DNA from: Anagrus nilaparvatae
Lineage: Eukaryota > Arthropoda > Insecta > Hymenoptera > Mymaridae
Direction: 5' to 3'
Length of the DNA: 64,000 bases
NCBI GenBank assembly: GCA_022575985.1
Contig: JAKSXM010000272.1
Span: forward strand, 2,356,001 to 2,420,000
Part shown: positions 1 to 10,443 of the stretch, one piece after another
How positions within the stretch are numbered: the first letter of the stretch is position 1
Layout of the letters: each line of letters starts with the position of its first letter
Notes under the pieces: generated by a model
The model's database searches: none
The model's input: the letters and a program-made list of their open reading frames with translations, nothing else
Told to the model about the DNA's origin: nothing
Translations under genes and position numbers: made by a program

Positions 1-1787
1 CTTTGAGATATTCAATTTTTACTATTTATGGAGAAATTAAAATTTATTGAAAATTTCGTTACAAAGTGAAATATCTAAAAAATATGAAAAAATTTAAATG
101 TTGCAATTGGTATTATTTGATTCAGTCAATTCTAGAACCATCTATATGTACATATCTGAATACTATATACTATATTTGGCATTACTTGATTCGGCACTAA
201 TTTATACGTACTCAGTTAAATTTTTTTTCAAAACGGAGGTTTTTTTAAAAATTAGCAACATTTTTTATATATCTTAATACTATATACTATATATCTAAAA
301 ATTTATTTGTCTGTTTGTATGTCGGGATTGGGCATAGCCCAATAAAAATTTTTATTTTTTATGGTATTTTTAATAATTTATTTGTGTATCTATGTGTCTA
401 TGTGTTTTATCATGAGGCTCAAACCAATGAAAGAAATTACATAAAACCAATGTCAAAATAAAGTTAAAATAAAAAAATTTTTACTATTTTTGAAAAAAAA
501 TTTAATTTTCTGAAAATTTGGTTAAAAAGTGAAATATCTGAAAAATATGATAAAATTTAAATGTTGCAATTGGTATTATTTGATTCAGTCAATTCTAGAA
601 CCATCTATATGTACATATCTGAATACTATATACTATATATATTTGAACATTTATTTGTCTGTCTGTCTGTCTGTAATAATAACGCTGCTCTAATCACTAC
701 GCAATAGTTTGAATGTGTTGGCATAACTATAAATTTGCATTGAAAAATGATTTTTTAAAGCAACAGAAACAGAAAGAAATGTGACACAGCATTTATTGCC
801 TATGCTAGTTTTATAAAATTTCTAATAATATATTGCTGTGTCCGTGTGTGTATGTGTTTCGTCATCAGGGGCGAACCAATGAACAGTTAAATATGAAAAA
901 TCAAAATATAGAAAAATACCCTTCCAACTAGCTGGCACTGAGGTTCCTCAAACAATGGGCTGTAATCTTAATTTACAACAAATATTATTGATTACAACCA
1001 TGCAATTATACATACATTTTTCGTTTTTAGTAGCCGGTAAAGTAGATTATTAAGATCATTTTGTTATTAAAGTGAAAATTCTAGCGTCCATGGATTGGTC
1101 GCGCTGGCGTTAATGGATTTTAAATCATTTTTGCATAATTAAAAAGAGACAAATATAAAAAAAAGCTAATTTTATTTTTTTTTATAAAATTTTATTTTAT
1201 TAGAATATATAATTATCTCTTAATAATTAAAAGGCTGCGTCTATTTACCTAGAAATTCTGGATAGATAACCTTGAAATTTCAGAAACTTTTTTTCAAAGA
1301 TTTCACACATAATAATTAATTTTTTTTTTAAATTACATTTAAATCTTATAAAGTACTAAAAAAATAGTTAATTTTTCAAAAAAAATTTTAATATTCAGTG
1401 CAGAGTGCAGAAAAGCAAACAAAACAAACCTCAAGTTGAGGTTCAAAATATTTTTTTTTGTAAATGCGTGAGTGCATTTTACGTAAAAAATTTCTGGGTA
1501 AATAGACATTGCGTAATTAAAATATTGGGTAACATGATTTTTTTATTTTGTCAAAGAAATGGTTGGTAATGATGCGAAAATTACAAATATTCGCTCAATT
1601 ATTATAAAAAGATAGGAGTTTTTACCAGAATTTATAATAATTTCTTATAATTTATTTTCTCAGTGTACTTCTTGCATTTCAAGATTTTAACATTATTTAT
1701 ATTATTAAATTATAAGAAAAAATGGAATTTTTCTTAATTTGAAAAAAGTATTAAATACTATTTTCACGTTCCAATTTAAAATTTATT
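1..1787. repeat. Dispersed repeat family B, no gene
   Basis: No open frame or exon is supported here. Positions 103-172 and 561-630 are near-identical direct copies of an AT-rich repeat unit that ends in a TATATACTA-type stretch followed by (GTCT)n. The motif GGCACTAATTTATACG near 190-205 recurs at 7998-8012/9436 and around 21010, and defines what I call family B. Around 910-950 lies an end of family A (CCAACTAGCTGGCACTGAGG), which also occurs at 49061. The rest is low-complexity AT-rich sequence. Confidence 0.6.
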
Positions 1788-2694
1788 AAAAATAATTTAG
1801 AAAATTATTTTTTATTATTTTCTTATTTATAAAAATAAGAATGTTAAATAAATATATAACGAACAGAATGGAACAAATTTTTTTATGAAATGTTATCTTT
1901 ATTTCATTGACGTTTCGAAAGACTAGCTTCCCTTGTCAAAATCTGAAAAATACATTTGAGTTATATAAAAGATTTTTTTAAAAACAATTATGTACACTTT
2001 TTTATAAAATTAGAAAAACTTACAATTAAAAGACAAAATTTATTTAAAATTTTTAGCTTTTTATTTTTATTCTTAACATTAATGAGTCTGCTGTTAAACT
2101 AAATGTTATTTTTGATTTTAAATTTAATAAGTCTAGAAAAAGAGTTTTTATATAAAAAAAGGGGGAAAAAAGGAAAAAACTACTTATTACACATGTAAAT
2201 TATGAACTACCACTTATAAATTATACTATTTTTTTAAGTGTTACGTTAAATATATGTATACATTTACAAAATATCTGTTCTATGTTAAATGACATTAACT
2301 TTGATTTTAATGTATAAAATTATAACAATTTTTTAAGGGGGAATATAACAATTTTTTAAGGGGGAATTTTTTTATAAAATTATAGAATTTTTTAACTATT
2401 GACGTTAAAAAACTTTTTTATTTTTTATTTTTTATTTTTTATTGACATGTATGAACTAAAATTTATTGAAAATCTTTTTATTAAAAAAATTTTTTTAAAT
2501 TTGAAAATAATTATTTTGGGTAAAAAAAAATTTTTCTTTTAGAAGGTATATAATTTTAATAGGGATCAAAGGAAAAATATTTTTTTATAAGAATTTTTGA
2601 GATCTAATTAGTAATATGTTAGCGTCTTCTAACTCGTTTTTTTATCAGATTGATAGTGTTTTTTAAAAATTATTTTAAATGTTGAGTGTCTTGT

Positions 2695-2884
2695 TTGCGA
2701 TTAAGAGTCTTTAACGAAACGACTATAATTGATACCGAATCAAATTATTACAAAAGAACCTTCTCCGAAATGACACATATTCAAATCCAAAAAAAAACTC
2801 TTAATCGCAAACAAGACACTCAACATTTAAAATATTTTTTAAAAAACACTATCAATCTGATAAAAAAACGAGTTAGAAGACGCT
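2695..2884 (+). pseudogene. PLE GIY-YIG endonuclease C-terminal fragment
   Basis: An open frame at the centre of the palindrome encodes about 60 residues of the pattern D-T-E-x-N-Y-x-K-R-x-x-S-E-M-x-H-I-x-x-Q-K-x-x-L-N, then D-T and L-K-Y. This is the end of the GIY-YIG domain of Penelope-like elements, which includes the catalytic Glu of the S-E-M segment. The reverse transcriptase and the GIY...YIG core are missing. Because the frame runs into the right arm, its reverse complement is present in the left arm. It is a relic with no expected function. Confidence 0.6.
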
Positions 2885-2964
2885 AACATATTACTAATTA
2901 GATCTCAAAAATTCTTATAAAAAAATATTTTTCCTTTGATCCCTATTGAAATTATATACCTTCT

Positions 2965-3407
2965 TTTTTTTTTTTTTTTAATTGGTTTACGCCCGAAGGC
3001 ATTTACAAACTTTACTTAATTTTTTTTTTTTTTTACATAAATATTTTGTATGTATAACTTTACATAATTTTTTAGGAAGACTTTTAGATGTTGCAGTGTC
3101 TTACCAATTTCCTCTGCATCCCTTTACTGTGAAAGACTTTTTATGGTGGTGTCTTGCCTTCCACCCAGACCCTGTTTTCTTCATAATATTCGATTTTTCT
3201 TTTAAATATTATGATGAAAACAGAATCCTAGCTTCAGAGTGGTGAAGAATTTTAAATCTGTATATATTTACGAAAGTATTTTCATACTACGAATAACGTC
3301 TATATACATTTAATAAATTCTTACTAACACGGGACTCGAACCCGGGGCGTTTATGAAAGTATCTCTACTTACATATAAGTCGCGCGCTTTAATCCACTAG
3401 ACCACGG
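2965..3407 (-). mobile_element. tRNA-derived SINE
   Basis: On the minus strand the element starts with a tRNA-like head. It has an A-box-like TGGTCTAGTGGA (3393-3404) and a perfect B box GGTTCGAGTCC (3332-3342), the internal RNA polymerase III promoter. A body of about 340 bp follows, then an A-tail (T run at 2965-2979 on +). It is flanked by CCTTCT on both sides (2959-2964 and 3408-3413). Removing it restores the palindrome of the host PLE relic, which confirms both boundaries. The head is not a functional tRNA because the anticodon arm is expanded and there is no clean acceptor stem. Mobilisation would need a LINE supplied in trans. Confidence 0.75.
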
Positions 3408-4127
3408 CCTTCTAAAAGAAAAATTTTTTTTTACCCAAAATAATTATTTTCAAATTTAAAAAAATTTTTTTAATAAAAAGATTTTCAATAAATTTTAGTT
3501 CATACATGTCAATAAAAAATAAAAAATAAAAAATAAAAAAGTTTTTTAACGTCAACAGTTAAAAAATTCTATAATTTTTTATAAAAATTCCCCCTTAAAA
3601 ATTGTCATAAAAACTAGTCCTTCATATATATATCTATACATAAATATTTATTTTTATAAAAAAATTTTTTGTATTACTCGGCCAATTTCAAAGACATTAC
3701 ATTACATTGCATTACATTTAAATCAAAGTTAATGTCATTTAACATAGAACAATTTAACGTAACACATAAAAAAATAGTATAATTTATAAGTGGTAGTTCA
3801 TAATTTACATGTGTAATAAGTAGTTTTTTCCTTTCCCCCCCCCCTTTTTTATATAAAAACTCTTTTTCTAGACTTATTAAATTTAAAATCAAAAATAACA
3901 TATAGTTTAACAGTTTAAAGTGTACATAATTGTTTTTAAAAAAATCTTTTATATAACTCAAATGTATTTTTCAGATTTTGACAAGGGAAGCTAGTCTTTC
4001 GAAACGTCAATGAAATAAAGATAACATTTCATAAAAAAATTTGTTCCATTCTGATCGTTATATTTTTATTTAACATTCTTATTTTTATAAATAAGAAAAT
4101 AATAAAAAATAATTTTCTAAATTAAAT

Positions 4128-4741
4128 TATTTATATTATTTCTATTAATCACAAAATAATAAATTATTTAATTCTATAAATTGTTTGATTCTTTAAAAAA
4201 TGCCAATATAACTTTTAAATCTTAATTTTAAAATGCAAACATAACCATTTAATATTTTTAGGCTGTTTATTATTGTTTATAATTTCATTAAACTGCATAC
4301 ATATATAAACATAGCAACGAGCAAAATAATCCAAGGAATTCAAAAAAAGGCAAGATTTTCATCACTCTTTCTTGTGTGTTATAATTTATATCAAAATAAA
4401 AAAAAAATTGTGATCGGATACAAAAAATTACTATAAACTAAATTTCTAAAACTTGTACTCTCATTAAAATAAATTAGATATGTCCAAAACGAAAAAAAAA
4501 ATTTTGTGTTTTATGTATTTTTTTGTGACGAAGATTTTGGAGAAAAAAATTTTCAAAAAATTAATTATCAGATTCAAGATATCGAGTAAAAATAATAATT
4601 TCAAATATAAGTAATTTCATGAAAATGAATGAGGTATTACATCCAAATTAAAAAAAAAAGGGGGTTTGAGATTTTTTTAATAAACAAATTTATGGAAAAA
4701 AAAGTTAGGTATTCATTCGATAATTGTTTTGTAATATCACT
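4128..4741. repeat. Spacer and left part of a family A repeat copy
   Basis: Positions 4128-4440 are AT-rich with nothing recognised. From about 4440 the sequence matches repeat family A, with recurring phrases such as AATAAATTAGRTA, TCATGGAAATAAATGAGGTA and a TTTGAGATTTTTT block. Family A is interrupted at 4742 by an LTR element and resumes at 6751. Confidence 0.55.
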
Positions 4742-4858
4742 TGAGACGGTACGATGGGGGGCCCAGTGTACCTTCGATTCTTTTCTATGATAATATAGAC
4801 CAGATCTATTAGGATGGGTATTTGGTAACACAATAACAAGACTTGATTTTACGGAATA
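4742..4858 (-). repeat. 3' LTR remnant (terminal 117 bp)
   Basis: The sequence appears identical to 5566-5682 and then diverges abruptly at 4859, which marks the deletion junction. Confidence 0.8.
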
Positions 4859-5223
4859 CAGAATTCATTTGAAGTTATTCCTTCCAGCTTTTTGGCCAAA
4901 GACGATGCAATGTCTCTCCGTCAAAATTTGCTTTCTTTGCATTATGTGAGGAGTGAGGCTAGCGATCAAACAATTATTTAGTGAAACCAGCCCGCTTTTG
5001 GGTGAGATCTTAATTGTATGAGGCGTAGGCGTCAACGATCATTGGGTCTTCCCCTAGCATGAACCTGGATACTTCGTTTACGAGATTAGATTAATCTCTT
5101 GACTTCTCATTCCAATCGTTTTATCGGCATCGGATTCACCAAAGAGTTGATTTTGCAGGGTCATAGACAAATAAAACTTGATAGAAAATCATTATTTGTA
5201 GGCTTTTAGCTAGATATTATTCT

Positions 5224-5478
5224 TTAACATATTTTATCGGAGATTTCTCCATTGGCTATGAGTTCAGCGATGGCGGCAGTTAGAGGCATTGCAATCACCG
5301 GTAGTCCATGATTTTTATTTAAAGTCGAAGAACCGTTGTTTCTTGTAATAGATGTTTTTAGAGATGAGTGGAGTTTGCGATCATTTGATAAACTTAATTT
5401 AGAAACTGAATCATCATCAACTTCCGAAAGAATGCTTGAAAACTGAGCAGCTTTTTCTTTTAAAACGACTTCTGGCAT
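5224..5478 (-). pseudogene. N-terminal gag-like fragment of the LTR element
   Basis: An 84-codon frame starts about 70 bp after the primer-binding site, where gag is expected. It is a Ser/Leu-rich, charged N-terminus without a capsid or zinc-knuckle motif, so it is called gag from its position only. It ends at a stop and is followed by sequence with no further recognisable domain before the junction with the 3' LTR remnant at 4858. It cannot encode a working capsid protein. Confidence 0.5.
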
Positions 5479-5545
5479 TTTAAATTTTTATTAAAAAATT
5501 TCCTTTAAAAGGAATATTTTTGTGTTATACCCAAAACGCTAATAG

Positions 5546-5563
5546 ATCCGGGTTTCGGCACCA
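5546..5563 (-). other. tRNA primer-binding site
   Basis: On the minus strand TGGTGCCGAAACCCGGAT follows two bases after the LTR end. TGG plus a tRNA 3'-end complement is the standard minus-strand priming site of LTR retrotransposons. I do not assign the tRNA. Confidence 0.75.
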
Positions 5564-5565
5564 TT

Positions 5566-6750
5566 TGAGACGGTACGATGGGGGGCCCAGTGTACCTTCG
5601 ATTCTTTTCTATGATAATATAGACCAGATCTATTAGGATGGGTATTTGGTAACACAATAACAAGACTTGATTTTACGGAATAAAATAAAGTAGAGTTTTT
5701 ATTTATGAAAATATATGGCTTTGTCTTATAATAGTTAATTAACAATATACTCGTCAAATAGTAATTGACTTTATAAAAAATAAGATTATGATAATTTATT
5801 TACAATGGTTGTTGTGTGTGTAGCAAACTTATATAAATCAAAATTTAATTAATAATCGAAATTATTTACAATAATATTTTAATATGTAGCAGAAATTATA
5901 TAATGCAAAATTATATAAAAAATGAATTTAATATTAATTACGTTAGCTCGGTTTACGTATAGTGCTTTATAGGACAACCCCAAGTATGGGAATTATATAC
6001 CGGACTGTTAAAAGACGGGAGCAACTCGCCGTCGCATTGACTTATAGCGAAGCAAAAGGTTTCTGACGTCACGCGGTTGGTAACCAGACCCACGTGACCA
6101 TCCAAGGACTCTAAACGCCAATCTCAGTGCAGCCCTTAATTAACCCGACCGTATTGAGAGAGCAACTCACTCGAATGACAGTCAAGATAACTAAAGAGAT
6201 TTACCTGTAGAAGGGGTAACCAACTTCTACTGATCGGGTCGAGAGACCATAAGTGGCAGCGCCAGATTCCCTTTACCGAGCGATAAGACGTACAAAGGGA
6301 GCATCTCGCCCTTGCACGGCCGGTATATATAATAGGTGGTAACCAACCTATGTTTCCCTCCTTGGAGCATCTCCAAGAGCACAAGTAACTAGAGCATCTC
6401 AAGTTTACTGAAGATCCGTTGTGCAACACAGCCGGATAACGAATGTATATCTTCTCGTGTCTTTGCGCCGTATTTATACGTTTTCGCTCACATTAACGCG
6501 CATAAGATAGTAAAAGATATCTCAAAAGTGAGATAGCGAAATATATTATATAACTATAGTCATATGATTAGAAACGCATGCGTCGCCTTGTTTTAAATGT
6601 GTGTGTACGTGATCTTTGATCACGGAAGCACAGCTGATAAATTTCTAATAAATGTGAGTTGGGGTTAGGTTATGAGAGGGTATGATTATAATAAAAAAAT
6701 ATTGATCATTTAAATCATTTAAAAGGTAGGGTGCCTACCATACCGTCTCA
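5566..6750 (-). repeat. 5' LTR of the deleted LTR retrotransposon
   Basis: This is a 1,185-bp repeat with terminal TGAGACGGTA and TACCGTCTCA. Its middle (about 5940-6480) is distinctly richer in GC than its surroundings and contains no long open frame, as expected for U3-R-U5 control sequence. On + its first 117 bp repeat at 4742-4858. Confidence 0.75.
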
Positions 6751-7862
6751 CACTGGTTACAATATTTTAAAATATTAGTACTTTCATAGAATTAAATGAG
6801 GTATTACACACAAAAAAAAAAAATAAATATTGCAATTTTTTTTATTTTTCTTTTTTTTTAATTTTGAGAATAAAAATTTTGAAAAAATTAAGTATCAATT
6901 CCAAAAAATTACTTTAAACGAGGTTCTTAAAACTAGTACTTCCATGGAAATAAATTAGGTACTACGTCCAAAAAGAAAAAAAAGTTTCGTATTTTTTGTA
7001 TTTTTTTGTGAAAAAAATTTTAGGAAAAAAATTTTCAAAAAATTAAGTATCAGATTGGAGATATCAAGTAAACACCATACTTTCAAGTATAAGTACTTTC
7101 ATACAAATAAATGAGGTATTACATCCAAAATAAAATAAAAAGGGGGGGTTTGAGATTTTTTGATAAAAAAATGTTTGAAAAAAAAATTAGGTCTTAATTC
7201 GATAATGGTTTTGAAATATCACTAGTTACAATATTTTCAGATATTAGTACTTTCATAGAATTAAATGAGGTATTACACCAAAAAAAAAAAAAAATATCGC
7301 AATTTTTTTTTATTTTTCTTTTTTTTTAATTTTGACAAAAAAAATTTTGAAAAAATTAAGTATCAGATCCAAAAAATTACAATAAACAAGTTTCTTAAAA
7401 CTGGTACTTCCATGAAAATAAATTAGGTACTAAGTCCAAAAAGAAAAAAAAAATTGGTATTTTTTGTATTTTCTTGTGAAAAAAAATTTTCAGAAAATTA
7501 AGTATCCGATTCGAGATATCATGTAAAAACCATACTTTCAAATATAAGTACTTTCACGGAAATAAATGAGGTATTACATCCAAATAAAAAAAAAAAAAAA
7601 GTACCTTGAGCTTTTTTGGTGAAAAAATTTTTGAAAAAAAATTAGGTCTTAATTCCATAATATTTGTGAAATATCACTGATTACATACATACGTACGTAC
7701 ACACACACACACACACATACAGACTTTTTTTAAAAACAAGTTTTTTAGCTTTCTGGGGTCCCAAAACGTGCTTATATGCCAATAAATAGAAAATCAAATT
7801 TTGACCTAACACAATGGTTCCTCTTTGAGGAACCAAAAGTCTGAAGACATAGGCCATAGTTT
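6751..7862. repeat. Repeat family A, two to three imperfect tandem units
   Basis: A unit of about 430-450 bp is repeated. Phrases such as TTTCATAGAATTAAATGAGG, AAGTATCAGATYC and TATAAGTACTTTCA recur in order. The copy ends with an (AC)n tract (7697-7716) and a short palindrome GGTTCCTCTTTGAGGAACC near 7822. The same ending closes copies at about 49580 and 60290. There is no coding potential. It is probably a non-autonomous element or satellite-like family. Confidence 0.65.
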
Positions 7863-8012
7863 TGCGACTCAGCTATCGTACTCTTATTCAATTGTTACTA
7901 TTTTTGCAAAATATAAAATTTTTTTAAAATTTGATTAAAAAGTGAAATATCTTTTAAATATGATAAAATTTTACGGTAGCAATTGGTATTACTCGATTCG
8001 GCACTAATTTAT
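7863..8012. repeat. Repeat family B, left part of a split copy
   Basis: This matches the family B unit at the start of the window up to GGCACTAATTTAT, where a CACTA-like element is inserted. The match resumes at 9436-9480. Confidence 0.65.
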
Positions 8013-9435
8013 CACTATGAAAAATATAGAGTATTGCCAAGCTATGCGAAGTTGACGCAACCTAAGCGCGAAGGTAAATACGGCGAAGCGAATATTTACT
8101 TGAATCAACTTAAACAGTGACTTGACGGGAGATCCCGTGATTCAATTGAAAGCAAGCTTCTTTCAGCAAAATATTAGCTTGATACAAAAAATGTAATAGG
8201 GCTATTTTAAGCTAATTCGAATTTGTTATATCCAAATATAACATTAAAATAAATTCAAGCTTATCTTAGACATAAAAAAAAATATAGTACAAGCCCGTAA
8301 ATATAATATACTCCCTGATTTAGGGAGTTATAACTCCCTGAAATTTCTGTCATCTCCTCGAATACCTTCGGGATGAAAATGGACCGTATGAGGGAAAACT
8401 GATACCCTGGAAGCGAAATTTTTAATTTTTTATCCTAAACAATTTTCCAATTTTCCAATATGGCGGACCAAAAAACATGAAAAATAAAAACTTTCTACAT
8501 TACCTGGGGGTTTTCGGGGTCGAGAAAAACGTTTTTATTAATGAAAATTTTAATTTTTTTGTCCCAGCATATTTTCCAAATTATTCAAGATGGCGGACCA
8601 AAAAACATGTAAATAAAAACTTCATAAAAACTAATTTCTCGACATCTAAACCCCTTGGCAATGTAAAAAGCTTATTCTAAAATGTTTTTTGGTCCGCCAT
8701 ATTGGAAAATTGGAAAATATTCTGGGGCAAAAAAATTCCGATTTTCATTCGTAAAAAAGATTTTCTCGACCTCGAAAACCCCCTGACAATGTAAAAAGCT
8801 TATTCTGAAATGTTTTTTGGTCCGCCATATTGGAAAATTGGAAAATATGCTGGGGCAAAAAAATTAAAATTTTCATTCATAAAAACGTTTTTCTCGACCT
8901 CGAAAACCCCCTGGCAATGTAAAAAGCTTATTCTGAAATGTTTTTTGGTCAGCCATATTGGAAAATTGGAAAATATACTGGGGCAAAAAACTAAAATTTT
9001 CATTAATAGAAGTGTTTTTGTCGACCTCGAAAACCCCCACGTAATGTAGAAAGTTTCTATTTTCATGTTTTTTGGTCCGCCATCTTGGAAAATTGGAAAA
9101 TTGTTTTGGATGAAAAATTAAAAATTTTTCCTCCAGGATATCAGTTTTCCCTCGTACGGTCCATTTTCATCCCGAAGGTATTCGAGGAGATAATAGAAAT
9201 TTCAGGGAGTTATAACTAATACGTAAGTCAAATACATAGTTACCGGATTCAGCCTAATATTAAGTTGACCTGAGTCTTAAAGACAGCTATTTTAACAAAT
9301 ATACGTCAGCTGACTCAAGGTTGGGATGCATTGATTTAACCCCGTTAACTTAAATCAAGGGATTATTCACTTTCGGGGACTTAATGGGTACGAAGTTAAT
9401 ATTAACTTCTTAAAATTTTATTATTTTTTATAGTG
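8013..9435. mobile_element. CACTA-like non-autonomous DNA transposon
   Basis: The element begins CACTATGAAAAATA and ends TATTTTTTATAGTG, a 14-bp TIR with one mismatch that starts CACTA and ends TAGTG. It is flanked by a 3-bp duplication TAT (8010-8012 and 9436-9438). Those are the defining marks of the CACTA (En/Spm) superfamily. The uninterrupted site is seen in family B near 195-210. There is no transposase frame. The inside is itself folded: about 8317-8560 pairs with 9020-9213, and between them are tandem units of family C. So it is either a CACTA derivative that captured a foldback repeat, or a foldback inserted within it. Confidence 0.7.
8681..9082. repeat. Tandem units of repeat family C (about 128 bp)
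   Basis: The phrase TTTTTTGGTCCGCCATATTG recurs with ends near 8700, 8828, 8956 and 9082, a period of 126-128 bp. Each unit also holds a CTGGGGCAAAAAA and a TCTCGACCTCGAAAACCCCC segment. Open frames here are by-products of the repeat. Related units occur near 15600-15826, 26490-27240, 28560-28760 and 34285-35010. Confidence 0.8.
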
Positions 9436-10340
9436 TATGTACTCAGTTAAATTTTTTTTAAAAACGGAAGTTTCTTTAAAAATTTGTAAATTTTTTGTTT
9501 TTTCAAATTAAATTTGCGGTAATTTGCGGTAAAAATAAGAAAACTAGAGAAAAATTCAAGAACGTTTCTAGTTTCTTTACTATTTAGAAAACAAAAACAT
9601 GATTGTTTAACATAAACTAAATTTTTTACAAATTAGTTTATTGAGATTATCATAAACGAAAAACGGGGTTCCTCTGAAATAATACATTTTGCATATCCAG
9701 GAGTCAAACGTAAGATTGTTTATTTAAAAATGACTGTATTATTTACAATTTATATTGTTTACGCTAGAAACTATTAGGGCTATAATGAGGCCCCTCTGAA
9801 AATTTCTTAAATTCTCTAGATTAAAAAATATCAAAAAAATTGCATATGCAGTTGATGTTTATTAGCCGAATAACATGATTCATAATAGATCTTGAAGTCT
9901 CTAAGTCTATATCTACAGTACTAAATTAGTACACAAAATACTAATATTACTTTCTTGAGCAGATTGCAATAACTTTTAGAAAAGTAAAGCTGCTAAGTAT
10001 TTTATTTGTTTGATATTATTTTATCTACTCATAGGTGTTAAATCTTATTATTTATTCTATCACTTATTATAATTTTCCTTAACTTAATTGCCTTTCTACA
10101 ATATACTTATAAATCCTTAATAAACAATAACTAATAAAATAATTATATTTTCATCTACACAATACAAATGACTACGGTAGAGTTATTAAAGTTGCGTCAA
10201 TATATTCAAAAAAATATAAATATAATTTGATAAATAAATATTTTTGTAACATTTTAATATTTTGAATTCCCAAAATTATTTAAGCACATAAGTTTAATAG
10301 CTTGTATTAATTTTATTTTATCATTTTGACATTAATTAGT
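9436..10340. other. Family B remnant, then unannotated AT-rich sequence
   Basis: Family B continues to about 9480. The remainder shows no open frame, exon or structured repeat that I can support. It would contain the 5' region of the exon at 10341 if that gene is real. Confidence 0.4.
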
Positions 10341-10443
10341 ATGCGAAATAGAGAAAAATTTACGGTTAAAGTATTTAATGCCTTGGTATTATTTTGCGTA
10401 ATAATAAACATTAGCCATGGTATTAATTTCCCTTTTGAGCAAG
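10341..10443 (+). CDS. Signal-peptide exon of an unidentified secreted protein
   Basis: An ATG is followed by 34 codons plus one base and then a strong splice donor (CAAG|GTAAGA). The encoded N-terminus has a basic start (M-R-N-R-E-K, then F-T-V-K), a hydrophobic core of about 15 residues (V-F-N-A-L-V-L-F-C-V-I-I-N-I-S) and a plausible cleavage site after S-H-G, so it should enter the secretory pathway. The intron phase is 1. No partner exon was found before 12 kb. A laminin alpha exon on the same strand at 50060 begins in phase 0, so the two cannot be joined directly, although an intermediate exon could exist. Upstream sequence is AT-rich without a clear core promoter. The short length leaves a real chance of coincidence. 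Confidence 0.45.

Larger units (their letters stand above)
1788..4127. mobile_element. Palindromic Penelope-like element relic
   Basis: The two halves are inverted copies. The arm from about 1788 to 2705 reads as the reverse complement of 2785-4127 once the SINE at 2965-3407 is removed. Each arm carries GAAACGTCAATGAAATAAAG (about 4003 on +, and its complement near 1900-1920), a signature often seen at Penelope-like element ends. The centre (2700-2880) still translates into the C-terminal part of a PLE GIY-YIG endonuclease. I infer a PLE that exists as a tail-to-tail inverted duplication with about 75 bp of unique centre. Inverted terminal copies are known for PLEs, but arms of about 0.9 kb making up nearly the whole element are unusual. 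Confidence 0.65.
4742..6750 (-). mobile_element. LTR retrotransposon with large internal deletion
   Basis: The element is bounded by TGAGACGGTA...TACCGTCTCA and flanked by a 4-bp target duplication CACT (4738-4741 and 6751-6754). The family A copy at about 7200 shows the same site unoccupied (AATATCACTAGTTACAAT). Read on the minus strand, the order is a 5' LTR of 1,185 bp (6750-5566), a primer-binding site, the start of a gag-like frame, then an abrupt junction to the last 117 bp of the 3' LTR (4858-4742). The rest of gag, all of pol and most of the 3' LTR are gone. The 117 bp shared by both LTRs look identical, so insertion or deletion may be recent. Superfamily is unproven; a 4-bp duplication fits Ty3/gypsy. 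Confidence 0.8.

Noticed and set aside
3325..3407. tRNA gene on the minus strand
   Set aside because: Good A and B boxes, but no proper acceptor pairing or anticodon arm, and it forms the head of a 443-bp SINE with A-tail and target duplication.
8477..9066. Several open frames on both strands at 8.5-9.1 kb
   Set aside because: They are translations of the 128-bp family C tandem units and their inverted partners; frames on opposite strands mirror each other and no domain is present.
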